Positions 16,220 through 24,809 are shown, numbered from the stretch's first letter. The stretch: DNA of 64,000 nt from Acetobacter sp. 46_36 (GCA_001917135.1 MNTT01000016.1:261576-325575), one strand, 5' to 3'. Notes: generated by a model from the sequence alone, not told the origin. Made by a program: numbers and translations.

Positions 16220-16666
16220 ATGAACAGAAAGAAAAACAAGGGTTTGAACAGCATGCCTGTTGCAGCCCGCAGAAAAAAATCCTCTGCTAAAACAGCAAAT
16301 GCGGCAAAGACCAACGCCTTGCCGAAACCGGTATCCCCGTTTATCGTTCTGCGTTGTCTGGCAGATATTTACGGCGTAGACAAAAACACCCTGTCTTTTG
16401 CGGTTGCGGAAATACCCGACGGCGAAGACGGCTTTGACCTGCTGCCGGTTGTTCTGATTGCCAATTCAGGCGAGTATATCGATTTGGTGCACGGCATCAA
16501 AGTTTCCATGAGCCATTCGGCGGCAAGAGCCGGACGGCACAACTTTTTTGCCGCGGTAGTCAAATACGACAATGGTGATTTTGTTTTTTCCGCTCCGCGG
16601 ACCGAAGCCAAAGTAAACAAAAGCACTTTGGTCAGACACTACGGGACGGCGATTGTTTCATTTTAG
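16220..16666 (+). CDS. Orphan hypothetical protein
   Basis: A protein of about 148 residues that I do not recognise. A basic N-terminal stretch (NRKKNKG...ARRKKSSAKTANAAK) leads to a compact domain starting SPFIVLRCLADIYGVDKNT and ending GTAIVSF. No signal peptide or membrane segment is clear. The start is uncertain: the ATG at 16220 sits in an A/T-rich leader with no ribosome site, as do other orphan genes here; ATGs at 16160 and 16253 are alternatives. It is followed after 11 bp by another orphan gene, and the pair ends in a strong terminator, which supports real transcription. Confidence 0.5.
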   Translation: MNRKKNKGLNSMPVAARRKKSSAKTANAAKTNALPKPVSPFIVLRCLADIYGVDKNTLSFAVAEIPDGEDGFDLLPVVLIANSGEYIDLVHGIKVSMSHSAARAGRHNFFAAVVKYDNGDFVFSAPRTEAKVNKSTLVRHYGTAIVSF

Positions 16667-16677
16667 CACATAAAAAT

Positions 16678-17109
16678 ATGGCACACATCAAATGCGGCGG
16701 CGAGTGCCCCCTTTACCCGGCACCGCCGCGGCCGTTTATCAACTGCTATCATTTTGCAAAGCTGCTACGAACAGAGGCTATTTATCTCGTCTGCGCTTTC
16801 CTTATGCCTAAGGAAGAAAATGGCAGGAAAAAAGACGGCAAAACCGGACAGCCGGTTCCCGTCATCTGCGTGCCCGAAGATGGCCTGTATGTTATTCTGA
16901 CCGGTGGACGGGATAAAATTCAGACTTTGCGCCTCTGCAAAGAACAGACTTTCGTCTGGGCCAGATGCCATTTTTCACTGCTTAAGAGTGCTTTTGTCTT
17001 TACGGCATTCGACGATATGAAAATAGAAATTTCCGTATCGCTTAAAGAATTTACGGAAAGGTTTTCAACAGAAGCCGTCGGCGGTATGCAGCTGACGCGA
17101 TACAATTGA
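16678..17109 (+). CDS. Orphan hypothetical protein
   Basis: A 143-residue protein with no family I recognise. It starts MAHIKCGGECPLYPAPP, with two close cysteines, and contains hydrophobic strands (AIYLVCAFLM, VICVPEDGLYVILTGG, AFVFTAFDDMKIEISVS), suggesting a small alpha/beta or all-beta domain. It follows the preceding orphan gene by 11 bp and lacks a Shine-Dalgarno sequence (leader cacataaaaat). The following terminator supports a two-gene transcript. Confidence 0.5.
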   Translation: MAHIKCGGECPLYPAPPRPFINCYHFAKLLRTEAIYLVCAFLMPKEENGRKKDGKTGQPVPVICVPEDGLYVILTGGRDKIQTLRLCKEQTFVWARCHFSLLKSAFVFTAFDDMKIEISVSLKEFTERFSTEAVGGMQLTRYN

Positions 17110-17130
17110 AGCCCTATAATCCCTAAACAA

Positions 17131-17165
17131 AAAAACAGTTCTCCGCATGAGAACTGTTTTTTTTG
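17131..17165 (+). terminator. Terminator after the orphan gene pair
   Basis: A perfect 13-bp stem AAAAACAGTTCTC (17131-17143) with GAGAACTGTTTTT (17149-17161), loop cgcat, followed by more Ts. The A-run on the left lets it work in both directions. Confidence 0.85.
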
Positions 17166-17248
17166 TTTAACGCGGCGGCAAAATCCGGTACCGAATGATT
17201 CATTTTTTTCGCGTCCGGCTTTCCCGCAACAGATTTTCCCACATCAAG

Positions 17249-17276
17249 CTTTTCGCATCAGGCTTTTCGCATCAGG
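17249..17276. repeat. Two exact 14-bp tandem repeats at a gene end
   Basis: cttttcgcatcagg occurs at 17249-17262 and exactly again at 17263-17276, with a weaker relative just before. The second copy overlaps the last codons of the leftward acetyltransferase gene (stop at 17272). Confidence 0.75.
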
Positions 17277-17850
17277 CTTTGCGTTCAAACCCGCGTATCG
17301 GGTAAGGGCTGAACTTAACATACGTTGCATGGTCATGTAGGCCGGTATAATGGTAGACAGCTTCTTTTTGAATGCTTTCCAATTCATATCCGGCACGAAG
17401 CGCCACATTTGCCGAGTTATAATTATTTACGTCGCAGCAAATAACAACCCGGTGAATCCCGGCGGCAAACAATTCCGCTTCCACGGCTTTGACTGCTTCG
17501 GTCATGTACCCCTTGCCGGTTTCCGACAAGCGCAGCCAATAACCCAATTCCGCGGACCGGTTCAGAAAACTGATGTTGTGCACACCGATACAACCGAGAA
17601 AATCATTTTCAGGCACACTGTACAGGCTGTAACACCATTCACCGTCTTCATCCCAGGCTTTGAAAAACATATCCGTTGCCTTTTCGACATCGGACAGCGA
17701 CTGCGTGCCGTCAACCCAAAACAAATATTCGCGGATGAAAGCCCGGCTTTCTTCTATCGCCCGCCACATTTCCTCATCGTGCTCGTGGCTGCGTTTCAGC
17801 AGTATCAGGTGGTCTGCCAAAATACTCTCACTTAATTTAAATTTTTCCAT
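17272..17850 (-). CDS. GNAT acetyltransferase, RimJ/RimL-like
   Basis: A 192-residue GNAT-fold N-acetyltransferase of the RimJ/RimL group. The order is typical: LADHLILLKRSHEHDEEMW at the start, YSLYSVPENDFLGCIGVHNI, then RSAELGYWLRLSETGKGYMTEAV, where the pyrophosphate of acetyl-CoA binds, and CDVNNYNSANVALRAGYELE near the end. Substrates in this family range from ribosomal protein N-termini to small amines, so no specific target is given. It lies alone between repeat-bearing spacers; the final codons are within a 14-bp tandem repeat. Confidence 0.85.
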   Translation of the reverse strand: MEKFKLSESILADHLILLKRSHEHDEEMWRAIEESRAFIREYLFWVDGTQSLSDVEKATDMFFKAWDEDGEWCYSLYSVPENDFLGCIGVHNISFLNRSAELGYWLRLSETGKGYMTEAVKAVEAELFAAGIHRVVICCDVNNYNSANVALRAGYELESIQKEAVYHYTGLHDHATYVKFSPYPIRGFERKA

Positions 17851-18088
17851 AAATCCTCCGTTTTTAAACAGTTTATATCCGGTTATTTATTTTCGCAATT
17901 AAAAACATCTTTTTTGAAAATCCGCCCGTTTTGCGGCTGGTCTGTGCGTACCACGGCAGCAACAGAGCAACCCGCGGCAATACTAAAACCGGCAGCGGTA
18001 CTAAAACACCAGCAGCGATATCAGAACAGCCTGCAGCGGCGCCGAAGCAACCAACGGTACACCTAAACGGACGGCAGCGCCCGCGTTC

Positions 18089-18126
18089 AAAAAAATCCCC
18101 TGCCCCGCAAAACGCGGCACAGGGGA
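18089..18126 (-). terminator. Terminator for the helical-repeat protein gene
   Basis: On the minus strand TCCCCTG..CGC pairs with GCG..CAGGGGA (18126-18114 with 18108-18096, two mismatches) and is followed by seven Ts (18095-18089). It begins 17 bp after the stop at 18143. Confidence 0.75.
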
Positions 18127-18142
18127 CTAAATCCAACAAACA

Positions 18143-18928
18143 TTACGGACAATCTTCTTCCGACGGTGTCTTTTCCAAAGCCTGTTTGCGCAACAGATGA
18201 TATGTCTGCTGGGCTTTGGAACGCAACCCGTATTTTTCAAAATACAGGCGGGCCAGTTCAAAATGTTTTTCAACCAGCTGCAACTGCGCCGCATCGGAGG
18301 CCAATTCCTTTTCGCCGATATAAATTTTAATCAATTTCTCCGGCGCCTTGTCTACCAGAAAATCTTCCTGTTCTTTGCTCAGGCGCGCCTTTTGCAAAAC
18401 GTACCGCACAGCAAAACTTTCCGGCAGAAGAATCAATTCGGCCAACAGCTCATCGGTCATCATATCGCGGCAGGTATTGTCGACATAAGCCTTAAACACC
18501 TCTATTCCCGTCATATTCTTTGCCTCTGCCATACCCAGGATATAATTATGTTCGGCGACTTCATGAAAACGTCTCGACGCATCAAAATATCCGTTCGGTG
18601 TCAGATAACTTTCCAAAAACAATACGTCGTTTTTGGAAACCAAAAGCTGTTCCTGCTCTCTGTTCAGCGTGTTGTTTTTTAACAATTCGCGGATAAAAGC
18701 CTGCGTATATTCGTCATCAACGTCCGCCAAATCGGATAAAATATCCGTTATCTGGCAGGAGGAAAGCTGATGCCGGCGCGCATACTTTTCCAGAAGATTA
18801 AATTTTTCACGAATTAAAAAATCTACAATATGGTCGTCCAAACGATGTTTTTTAATCCACCACGCAAACAACCAAGTGTTCCCGAATACTTTAATCAGGA
18901 TTTCTTGAAGAAAAATTTTTGTTTTCAT
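18143..18928 (-). CDS. Helical-repeat hypothetical protein (paralogous family member 1)
   Basis: A 261-residue, mostly alpha-helical protein. After a short hydrophobic N-terminal helix (FLQEILIKVFGNTWLFAWWI) it contains repeated units of about 25-35 residues of the form L(S/N)-EQE--L(V)----(L)I--Y(I/L), for example LNREQEQLLVSKN, LSKEQEDFLVDKA and KLIKIYIGEKEL. The same unit style occurs in the 270-residue protein at 57845-58657. No family is recognised; a HEAT-like scaffold is inferred. A clear promoter and terminator surround it, so it is its own transcript. Confidence 0.6.
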   Translation of the reverse strand: MKTKIFLQEILIKVFGNTWLFAWWIKKHRLDDHIVDFLIREKFNLLEKYARRHQLSSCQITDILSDLADVDDEYTQAFIRELLKNNTLNREQEQLLVSKNDVLFLESYLTPNGYFDASRRFHEVAEHNYILGMAEAKNMTGIEVFKAYVDNTCRDMMTDELLAELILLPESFAVRYVLQKARLSKEQEDFLVDKAPEKLIKIYIGEKELASDAAQLQLVEKHFELARLYFEKYGLRSKAQQTYHLLRKQALEKTPSEEDCP

Positions 18929-18976
18929 ACTCTATAATATATTAATAGTTTGACATAAAATTATTAAATTTCGTCA

Positions 18977-19005
18977 TATTTAGCAAGTTTTTACTTATTT
19001 GTCAA
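18977..19005 (-). promoter_or_regulatory. Promoter of the helical-repeat protein gene
   Basis: On the minus strand TTGACA (19005-19000), 17 bases, and TAAATA (18982-18977), lying 49 bp upstream of the ATG at 18928. Confidence 0.6.
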
Positions 19006-19079
19006 GTATTTTTTATTTTCGGAAACGGCGAAAGGCGATTTTGACGGCAGAGAGAACTGAAAAAACGGAACGGACAACA

Positions 19080-19117
19080 AAAATCCCGCCATACCTTTTA
19101 CGATATGGCGGGGTTTT
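19080..19117 (-). terminator. hydG terminator
   Basis: CCCGCCATA (19085-19093) pairs with TATGGCGGG (19104-19112); flanking A and T runs make it bidirectional. It lies 40 bp beyond the hydG stop codon at 19157. Confidence 0.8.
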
Positions 19118-19156
19118 CAAACAAAAGCCGGCTTAATTCGGCAGGAAAAAAAGCTT

Positions 19157-20575
19157 TCAGAAAAAGACAACCTTTCCCTCTTTCAAGAATTCCATGCGTT
19201 TTTGCAAAAACAGCCTTTTGGCTTCCGGCAGGCGGTTCATTTCTTCCGCCAGCAGGGAGATACCGATACGGCGCGTTTCCGGCGACGCATAGTTGTCGAG
19301 ATACTCCTTTAACGTCAGCAGGGCATTCGGCGTACAGAAATTATGAATCAGCTGCTTTTTGCACAGCGCCATAAAATCTTCCCCTACCCGGCCGTTGCCA
19401 TAACAGGACGTGCAAAAACTCGGCACATACCCCAGCTGCATCAGCCAGCGCACGACTTCGTCCAAGCTGCGGCGGTCCGCAGTTTCAAACTGGGCGCTGT
19501 CCGGTTCCGGCTCCGCAGGCGCGGCATAACCGCCGACGCTGGTTTTGGAACCGCCGCTGATTTGCGAAATACCAAGCCTTAGTGCTTCCCGGCGGATACG
19601 CTCTCCTTCGCGGGTCGAGATAATCATTCCCGTATACGGCACCGACAGGCGCAGCAAAGCGATGATTTTGAGAAAAATATCGTCAGGCAGCGCATTGGCA
19701 AAATCTCCGGTATTGATGTCATCTGCCGGACACAGGCGCGGAACGCTGATTGTATGCGGCCCGGCACCGTAAACGGCTTCCAGATGCTCGGCATGCATCA
19801 ACAGACCGACGAATTCGGACGCATAGTTATGCAACCCGAACAAAACGCCCAAGCCGACATCTTCAATCCCGGCCTGCATGGCACGATCCATCGCTTCGGT
19901 ATGCCAGGCATAATTTGCCTTCGGCCCGCGGGGATGCAACTTTTCGTAATCTTCCCGGTTATACGTTTCCTGAAACAGGATATAGGTTCCGATTTTGGCG
20001 TCGTGCAGGCGGCGGTAATTTTCTACCGTCGTTGCCGCGATGTTTACATTAACGCGGCGAATGGCGCCGGCTTTGTGTTTTATGCCGTAAATCGTATCTA
20101 TACTTTCAAGAATGTACTCCAGAGGATTCAGCACGGGATGTTCTCCCGCTTCCAGAGCCAGGCGCTTATGCCCCATATCCTGCAAAGCGATAACTTCCGC
20201 CTTTATCTCTTCCTGCGTCATCTTCTTGCGGAAGATGTGTTTATTTTGGGAGTGATAAGGGCAATAGGTACAGCCGTTGACGCAGTAGTTGCTCAGGTAC
20301 AGCGGCGCAAACAGGACAATCCGGTTGCCGTAGTAAGCTTCTTTGACTTCTTCGGCAAGCGTACCGATTTCCGCGGCGACTTTCGGGTCTTCGTTCAAAA
20401 GCAAAACTGCGGCTTCGGTATGGGTCAGCCCTTTTTTTTCGCGTGCCTTGTCCAGAATAAAGCGAACCATAGAGGCATCGTTGCCGTATTTTTTCGCATA
20501 AGCCAGTGTGCGGTTGATTTCCGCAGGGTTGATAAAGCTCTGAGCCTTATCCGACATTAAATCATACTTTTCCAT
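19157..20575 (-). CDS. hydG: [FeFe]-hydrogenase maturase HydG (radical SAM tyrosine lyase)
   Basis: A 472-residue radical SAM enzyme. The SAM-binding cluster motif is CX3CX2C at Cys98, Cys102 and Cys105 (CVNGCTYCPY). The C-terminal domain has CX2CX22C (CTSC ... HNFC), the ligands of the auxiliary cluster that mark HydG and separate it from its relative ThiH. HydG splits tyrosine into p-cresol, CO and cyanide and builds the Fe(CO)2(CN) synthon for the H-cluster of [FeFe]-hydrogenase. HydE, HydF and the hydrogenase itself are not in the window. It has its own promoter and terminator, so it is a single-gene unit. Confidence 0.93.
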   Translation of the reverse strand: MEKYDLMSDKAQSFINPAEINRTLAYAKKYGNDASMVRFILDKAREKKGLTHTEAAVLLLNEDPKVAAEIGTLAEEVKEAYYGNRIVLFAPLYLSNYCVNGCTYCPYHSQNKHIFRKKMTQEEIKAEVIALQDMGHKRLALEAGEHPVLNPLEYILESIDTIYGIKHKAGAIRRVNVNIAATTVENYRRLHDAKIGTYILFQETYNREDYEKLHPRGPKANYAWHTEAMDRAMQAGIEDVGLGVLFGLHNYASEFVGLLMHAEHLEAVYGAGPHTISVPRLCPADDINTGDFANALPDDIFLKIIALLRLSVPYTGMIISTREGERIRREALRLGISQISGGSKTSVGGYAAPAEPEPDSAQFETADRRSLDEVVRWLMQLGYVPSFCTSCYGNGRVGEDFMALCKKQLIHNFCTPNALLTLKEYLDNYASPETRRIGISLLAEEMNRLPEAKRLFLQKRMEFLKEGKVVFF

Positions 20576-20610
20576 ACATATCTATATTTAAGTTATTATT
20601 TATCGTTTAC

Positions 20611-20639
20611 GGTATACGACCGGCAGCGGAAATTGTCAA
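20611..20639 (-). promoter_or_regulatory. hydG promoter
   Basis: On the minus strand TTGACA (20639-20634), 17 bases and TATACC (20616-20611), 36 bp upstream of the ATG at 20575. I saw no FNR-type TTGAT-N4-ATCAA box beside it. Confidence 0.6.
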
Positions 20640-20645
20640 GCTTTT

Positions 20646-20790
20646 CTGCCGCGGGAAAAGGCGGCGGGGCTGTAATGGACATAGCTGCAGGACCGTAACG
20701 GACAGAGTTCCGGGCTGTAATGGACATAGCTGCGGAATCGTAACGGACAGAGTACCGGGCGAAACTGCCGCGGGAAAAGGCGGCGAGATT
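20646..20790. repeat. Compound repeat: two 45-bp units inside a duplicated 25-bp segment
   Basis: Two adjacent 45-base units (20667-20711 and 20712-20756) differ at only a few positions. They are bracketed by two copies of a segment reading ctgccgcgggaaaaggcggc (20646 and 20765). This fills most of the 305-bp space between hydG and elbB (20576-20880), which otherwise holds only the hydG promoter. Confidence 0.85.
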
Positions 20791-20880
20791 GCAAGGCGGC
20801 GTGAGGCGGACGGCATTGCCGCAGAAAAAGATGGCTGGATTGCTGCGTGGCGTGTGGCGGGGCCCCTGTTGCGGCAATGG

Positions 20881-21546
20881 CTATTCCGCCAGTGCGACCA
20901 TCGCCTTAACCATCGCGTCAGCCCCTTCGCAAACTTCCCTGACAGATTTAGCCAGCATATAAGCGGGCGTCGTTACGACGCGGTGCTTTGCATCAATACA
21001 GGCTTCGGTTACCGGCGTATCCTGATGTCTGGCTCCGGTCAGTTCTATGGTTTTGGCGACGGTTTTGTCATTGCCTATGGTTACGGTTATGCCATATTTA
21101 CCGAGAACTTTGGATACCGTTACGGGAGCAATGCACATTGCACCGATGACCAGTTTGTTTTTATACGCGTCTTCCAGGACTCTGCTGACGGAGCTTTCCA
21201 CGGTGCAGTTAATCCCCTTGTCGGCAAAATCGCACCAGTTGGTAACGGCGCCAAGGCCGCCGGGAAATACGATGCAGTCGAAATCCCCGACGTTCAGTTC
21301 ATTCAGAGGCTTTATATCGCCGCGTGCGATACGGGCAGACTCGACAAGGACATTGCGGCGTTCTTCCATCTTTTCTGACGTCAGATTATTTATAACTGCC
21401 GCCTGTTCGATATCCGGAGCGAAACACCGGTATGCACAGCCGGCGCAGTCAATCGCCAGCAGAGCGGTTACGGCTTCATGAATTTCCGAACCGTCGGCAC
21501 GGCCGCAGCCTGATAAGACAACGGCAAAACGAGGCATCTTTTTCAT
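20881..21546 (-). CDS. elbB: Isoprenoid biosynthesis glyoxalase ElbB (DJ-1/PfpI family)
   Basis: A 221-residue member of the DJ-1/PfpI superfamily closest to ElbB: MPRFAVVLSGCGRADGSEIHEAV at the start (split: FAVVLSGCGR, DGSEIHEAV), the FPGGLGAVTNWCDFA loop, and the nucleophile elbow GAMCIAPV with the reactive cysteine. ElbB homologues show glyoxalase III-type activity and were linked to isoprenoid output in E. coli; the physiological role is not settled. AAGGGAGAAAACAG precedes the ATG. The gene is monocistronic as far as can be seen. Confidence 0.9.
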   Translation of the reverse strand: MKKMPRFAVVLSGCGRADGSEIHEAVTALLAIDCAGCAYRCFAPDIEQAAVINNLTSEKMEERRNVLVESARIARGDIKPLNELNVGDFDCIVFPGGLGAVTNWCDFADKGINCTVESSVSRVLEDAYKNKLVIGAMCIAPVTVSKVLGKYGITVTIGNDKTVAKTIELTGARHQDTPVTEACIDAKHRVVTTPAYMLAKSVREVCEGADAMVKAMVALAE

Positions 21547-21728
21547 CTGTTTTCTCCCTTGAAAAATTTTTTTATCTTTCTTGGTATATAAATATACAAA
21601 ATTAAAAAAATTTTAAGGGGTTATAAATATGTATGCATACGATAAATTATATTGATTTATTTTTAGTCTGACATATACTATTTTAAATAGCCGAACTTAA
21701 CAACAACCTTTAGCAAAATCTGGGTAAC

Positions 21729-22991
21729 ATGGAAATTAAACAATCGACATTAAAAAACGGACTGAGAATCATTACCGCCGAACGGCCGCAGATTGAAACG
21801 GTTTCGCTCGGGGTCTGGGTCAACACAGGAGCAGCTGCCGAATCCGAGGCTGACAACGGCATTTCGCACTTTATCGAACATATGGTGTTCAAGGGCACAA
21901 AGAAAAGAAATTCGCTGCAGATATCCGAAGACATCGAAAACGTCGGCGGTGCCACAAATGCTTATACATCACGGCATTTCACCTGTTTTTATGCCAAAAT
22001 GCTCAAGGACGACTTGGAACTTGCAACCGACGTTATCTGCGACTTTATCACCGACCCGACGTTTGACGCGGCGGAGATGAGCAAAGAAAAAGAAGTTGTG
22101 GTACAGGAAATCAAACAATCCGCAGACGCACCGGACGATTTGGTATTCGATTACTTTCAGGAAGCGGCATTTCCGAATCAGGCATCGGGACGCACTATTC
22201 TGGGAACGCCCGAACATGTGCGCGGTTTTAACAAAGAACGCATGCTCAATTACATGCGTACGCACTATACCGCAGACAATATGGTAGCAGCCGCAGTCGG
22301 GCGCGTAGACCACGACAAATTCGTCAAGATGGTTGAAGAGCGGATGAACACTCTGCCCGCGCATGCGGATTTTGCCGAAGACCCGCAATATTATGTCGGC
22401 GGCGGGCGCGTGGAATGCAAAGACATTGAGCAGACGCATCTGGTCTTAGGGTTTAAAGGCGCATCCTATATGGACGAAGACTACTACAACTATTCAGTGC
22501 TGTCGACGATTTTCGGCGGCGGCATGTCGTCGCGCCTGTTTCAGGAAATCCGCGAAAAACGCGGGCTGGTTTATACCATTAACAGCTTTAACCAGGCGTT
22601 GAAGCATGCCGGCGTTTTCGGCATATATGCCGGTACAACCCCAAAAGAGCTGGAAGAACTGCTGCCGGTCGTTGCCGATGAAATAAAAAAAATGATGAAC
22701 GACAAAGTCAGCGAGACGGAGTTAAAGCGTGCCAAAACACAGATTAAGGCCAGCCTGCTGATGTCGCTGGAAAGCTCTTCTACAACGGCGGAAATTATGG
22801 CAAGACAGATGCTGTTGTTCAAACGCGTCATCCCGACGGCGGAGATTGTCGAAAGAATCGAAGCGATTACGGCAGACGATTTGCAACTTTTGGCACAGAA
22901 AATTTTTACATCAACGCCGACCTACGCCCTGCTCGGCTGCGAAGGCGGCACCTATCCGAGCTATGACGACGTCAAGGCTCTGTTGAAGTAA
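21729..22991 (+). CDS. M16 zinc peptidase (mitochondrial processing peptidase-like)
   Basis: A 420-residue M16B metallopeptidase. The inverted zinc motif HFIEH gives His47, Glu50 and His51, and the third ligand lies about 75 residues on in EKEVVVQEIKQ. The glycine-rich segment of the family appears as FGGGMSSRLFQEIREKRGLVY. Single-domain enzymes of this type are common in Alphaproteobacteria and are the relatives of the mitochondrial processing peptidase beta subunit. Natural substrates in bacteria are not known. No ribosome site is evident before the ATG. The gene is convergent with the GtrII-like gene. Confidence 0.9.
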   Translation: MEIKQSTLKNGLRIITAERPQIETVSLGVWVNTGAAAESEADNGISHFIEHMVFKGTKKRNSLQISEDIENVGGATNAYTSRHFTCFYAKMLKDDLELATDVICDFITDPTFDAAEMSKEKEVVVQEIKQSADAPDDLVFDYFQEAAFPNQASGRTILGTPEHVRGFNKERMLNYMRTHYTADNMVAAAVGRVDHDKFVKMVEERMNTLPAHADFAEDPQYYVGGGRVECKDIEQTHLVLGFKGASYMDEDYYNYSVLSTIFGGGMSSRLFQEIREKRGLVYTINSFNQALKHAGVFGIYAGTTPKELEELLPVVADEIKKMMNDKVSETELKRAKTQIKASLLMSLESSSTTAEIMARQMLLFKRVIPTAEIVERIEAITADDLQLLAQKIFTSTPTYALLGCEGGTYPSYDDVKALLK

Positions 22992-23008
22992 AAACCTCAT
23001 ATCGGCTG

Positions 23009-23065
23009 AATACGGCCCGTCCTTTAGATGTATAACCTAGAAATACAACAAGGAACGGGCTTTTT
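23009..23065 (+). terminator. Terminator of the M16 peptidase gene, reaching into the facing gene
   Basis: GGCCCGTCCTTT (about 23010-23021) can pair with AAGGAACGGGCTT (23049-23061) across a 27-base loop, followed by TTTT. The right arm lies within the last codons of the convergent gene at 23037-24617. Confidence 0.5.
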
Positions 23066-24617
23066 CCAATCCTTCTTCGGTCAGAACAATAACGACAATA
23101 TCGCCATCAATATAAACAGCGTCAGCTGACGGCCACGGTTTGGCCCGATTGCGGACGAAATCCTGACCGGCTTTGGAAAGTTCTCCCGGAACGGCGTTGT
23201 CGTAAAAGACATCTTCAGGATAGTAGAAATTATAAACGATACGCGACATAAATTCGGGCGTAAAGGACGTTTCCAGCAAATCAAGACTGATTTCCTCGCC
23301 GGCGGTACGGCGGTAATAGTTTCGGCGCAAAGAAAAACTTCCTATCTGCAACAGGCGGTATTTGCGGCGGGCATCAAAACCGGGAAAACGCTCCAGCCGG
23401 GCAACGATGCGCTCATGGGCTTTCATCTCCGCGTCAAATCCCAGTTTCCAGACTTTTTGCGCATACATATCACGAACGCCGGACATAAATGCAATAATAA
23501 CGGCAAATGCAACCGCCGCTTTGCGGAATTTTCCCGATGAAAAACGCAGCAGGCAGGCAAGAGCAAATGCATAAATGCTGGCCAGACCATAAAAATCCAA
23601 CCGCGGGACAAAGGCAAAATTTTCGAGCTCTGCCAGAATCTGCCCGCGTTCGTCGGCGACAAAAAATGCCAGCTTGGACGCAAACAGCAATCCCAGCGCC
23701 AGCAACAGCAATCCCGGAATTTTCCTTACGCCGCCGCGGCATACTGCTGCCGCCAGCCCCAACAGGCAGAATGCCAACAGCAAAAGTTTATACTTATACT
23801 CCATAAAAGGCAGCGGCGTTACAAACTGCATAAACATTGCCGAACAGGTTTCCAGCAGCTTTTGCGGCAGGTAATCCCAGCTGATGATACGCGTATTGTA
23901 TGACGAAGTCAAAACGGAAAACGCCAGCATTCCCTTATACAAAACTAATGCCGCCAGGATATCCAGCGCCGGAAGCGTTTTTTCGCGCACGGCCGTCCAA
24001 AACGGTTTGCCGGCGGCATAAGCGAAAAAGGCGGAACCGAGCAGGCAGACGGCATAAAAATTGATTACCGCGGCATAAGAGGCAAAGGCAAAAAGCATCA
24101 GTGCCATGGCAGGAACGTGCAGCCATGGCCTTTTTGAGGAGATAGCCGCCGACGCCGCCAGCAGCGAAGCAACGCAGACCAGCGGCAGGCTGAGGTTTAT
24201 CAGCATATCTTTGGCATAGTAAAGCCAGACCAGCGTATACGGCAAGACTGCCGCAAACACTGCAAACAGCGCGTAATTGAACGTCGTCAGCGGCACCTGC
24301 CAGTATCTGGCAAGCAAAATGTACCCCAGCACCAGCGCAGCAAAGGAAAAAAGGCTGTTTAAAAACGGCAGCACCTGCCCGTCAAACAAAACCGCCTGCA
24401 GAACAAAATGCAGCGGACGCCCCTCAAAAGCCCCCTCGTTCCACGCTGAAGCACCGCGGACATAATTCCAATCGTGGTCGCCAAACATAAAATTGACCGT
24501 ATAAAACAAAAAGGCGAGATTGACAAGCGCAAAGGCTATCCAGAACGCCCGGATATAGCGGCGGTCTAAATTTTTTGCCATACCGGCGATTTTGGCTTCA
24601 ATTTCAAGATAACGCAT
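23037..24617 (-). CDS. Polytopic membrane protein, GtrII-like glucosyltransferase family
   Basis: A 526-residue inner-membrane protein with about ten to twelve hydrophobic helices and a soluble C-terminal domain of some 130 residues. After the first helix comes FMFGDHDWNYVRG, and then EGRPLHFVLQ, a layout typical of GtrII-type (PF14264-like) GT-C enzymes, which use a polyprenyl-linked sugar to modify O-antigen; the acidic pair in the first loop would be catalytic. AGGAG stands 8 bp before the ATG at 24617; the longer open frame to 24800 is only the translated tandem repeat. Substrate is unknown. Confidence 0.65.
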   Translation of the reverse strand: MRYLEIEAKIAGMAKNLDRRYIRAFWIAFALVNLAFLFYTVNFMFGDHDWNYVRGASAWNEGAFEGRPLHFVLQAVLFDGQVLPFLNSLFSFAALVLGYILLARYWQVPLTTFNYALFAVFAAVLPYTLVWLYYAKDMLINLSLPLVCVASLLAASAAISSKRPWLHVPAMALMLFAFASYAAVINFYAVCLLGSAFFAYAAGKPFWTAVREKTLPALDILAALVLYKGMLAFSVLTSSYNTRIISWDYLPQKLLETCSAMFMQFVTPLPFMEYKYKLLLLAFCLLGLAAAVCRGGVRKIPGLLLLALGLLFASKLAFFVADERGQILAELENFAFVPRLDFYGLASIYAFALACLLRFSSGKFRKAAVAFAVIIAFMSGVRDMYAQKVWKLGFDAEMKAHERIVARLERFPGFDARRKYRLLQIGSFSLRRNYYRRTAGEEISLDLLETSFTPEFMSRIVYNFYYPEDVFYDNAVPGELSKAGQDFVRNRAKPWPSADAVYIDGDIVVIVLTEEGLEKARSLLYF

Positions 24618-24702
24618 CGGCGGTTCTCCTTTCTGGTCTGTTTTTGTTTTAAACGTTAAAATTTTGCGGCAGCCGGGTGTTTCTGCACTGACGGGGACTT
24701 TC

Positions 24703-24800
24703 GTACCGGCCGGAAGTTCCCATACTGACCGGTATTCCCGTACCGGCCGAAAGTTCCCAGACTGACCGATACCTCCGTACCGACCGGGAGCTGCCGGCAC
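24703..24800. repeat. 37-bp tandem repeat, about 2.6 copies
   Basis: Units at 24703-24739 and 24740-24776 differ at a handful of positions; a third, partial unit starts at 24777 and a fragment precedes the first near 24685. Each unit starts gtaccggccg and contains a gttccca..ctgacc core. The array fills the space between the alcohol dehydrogenase and the GtrII-like gene. Confidence 0.85.
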
Positions 24801-24809
24801 GGTGCCGTA

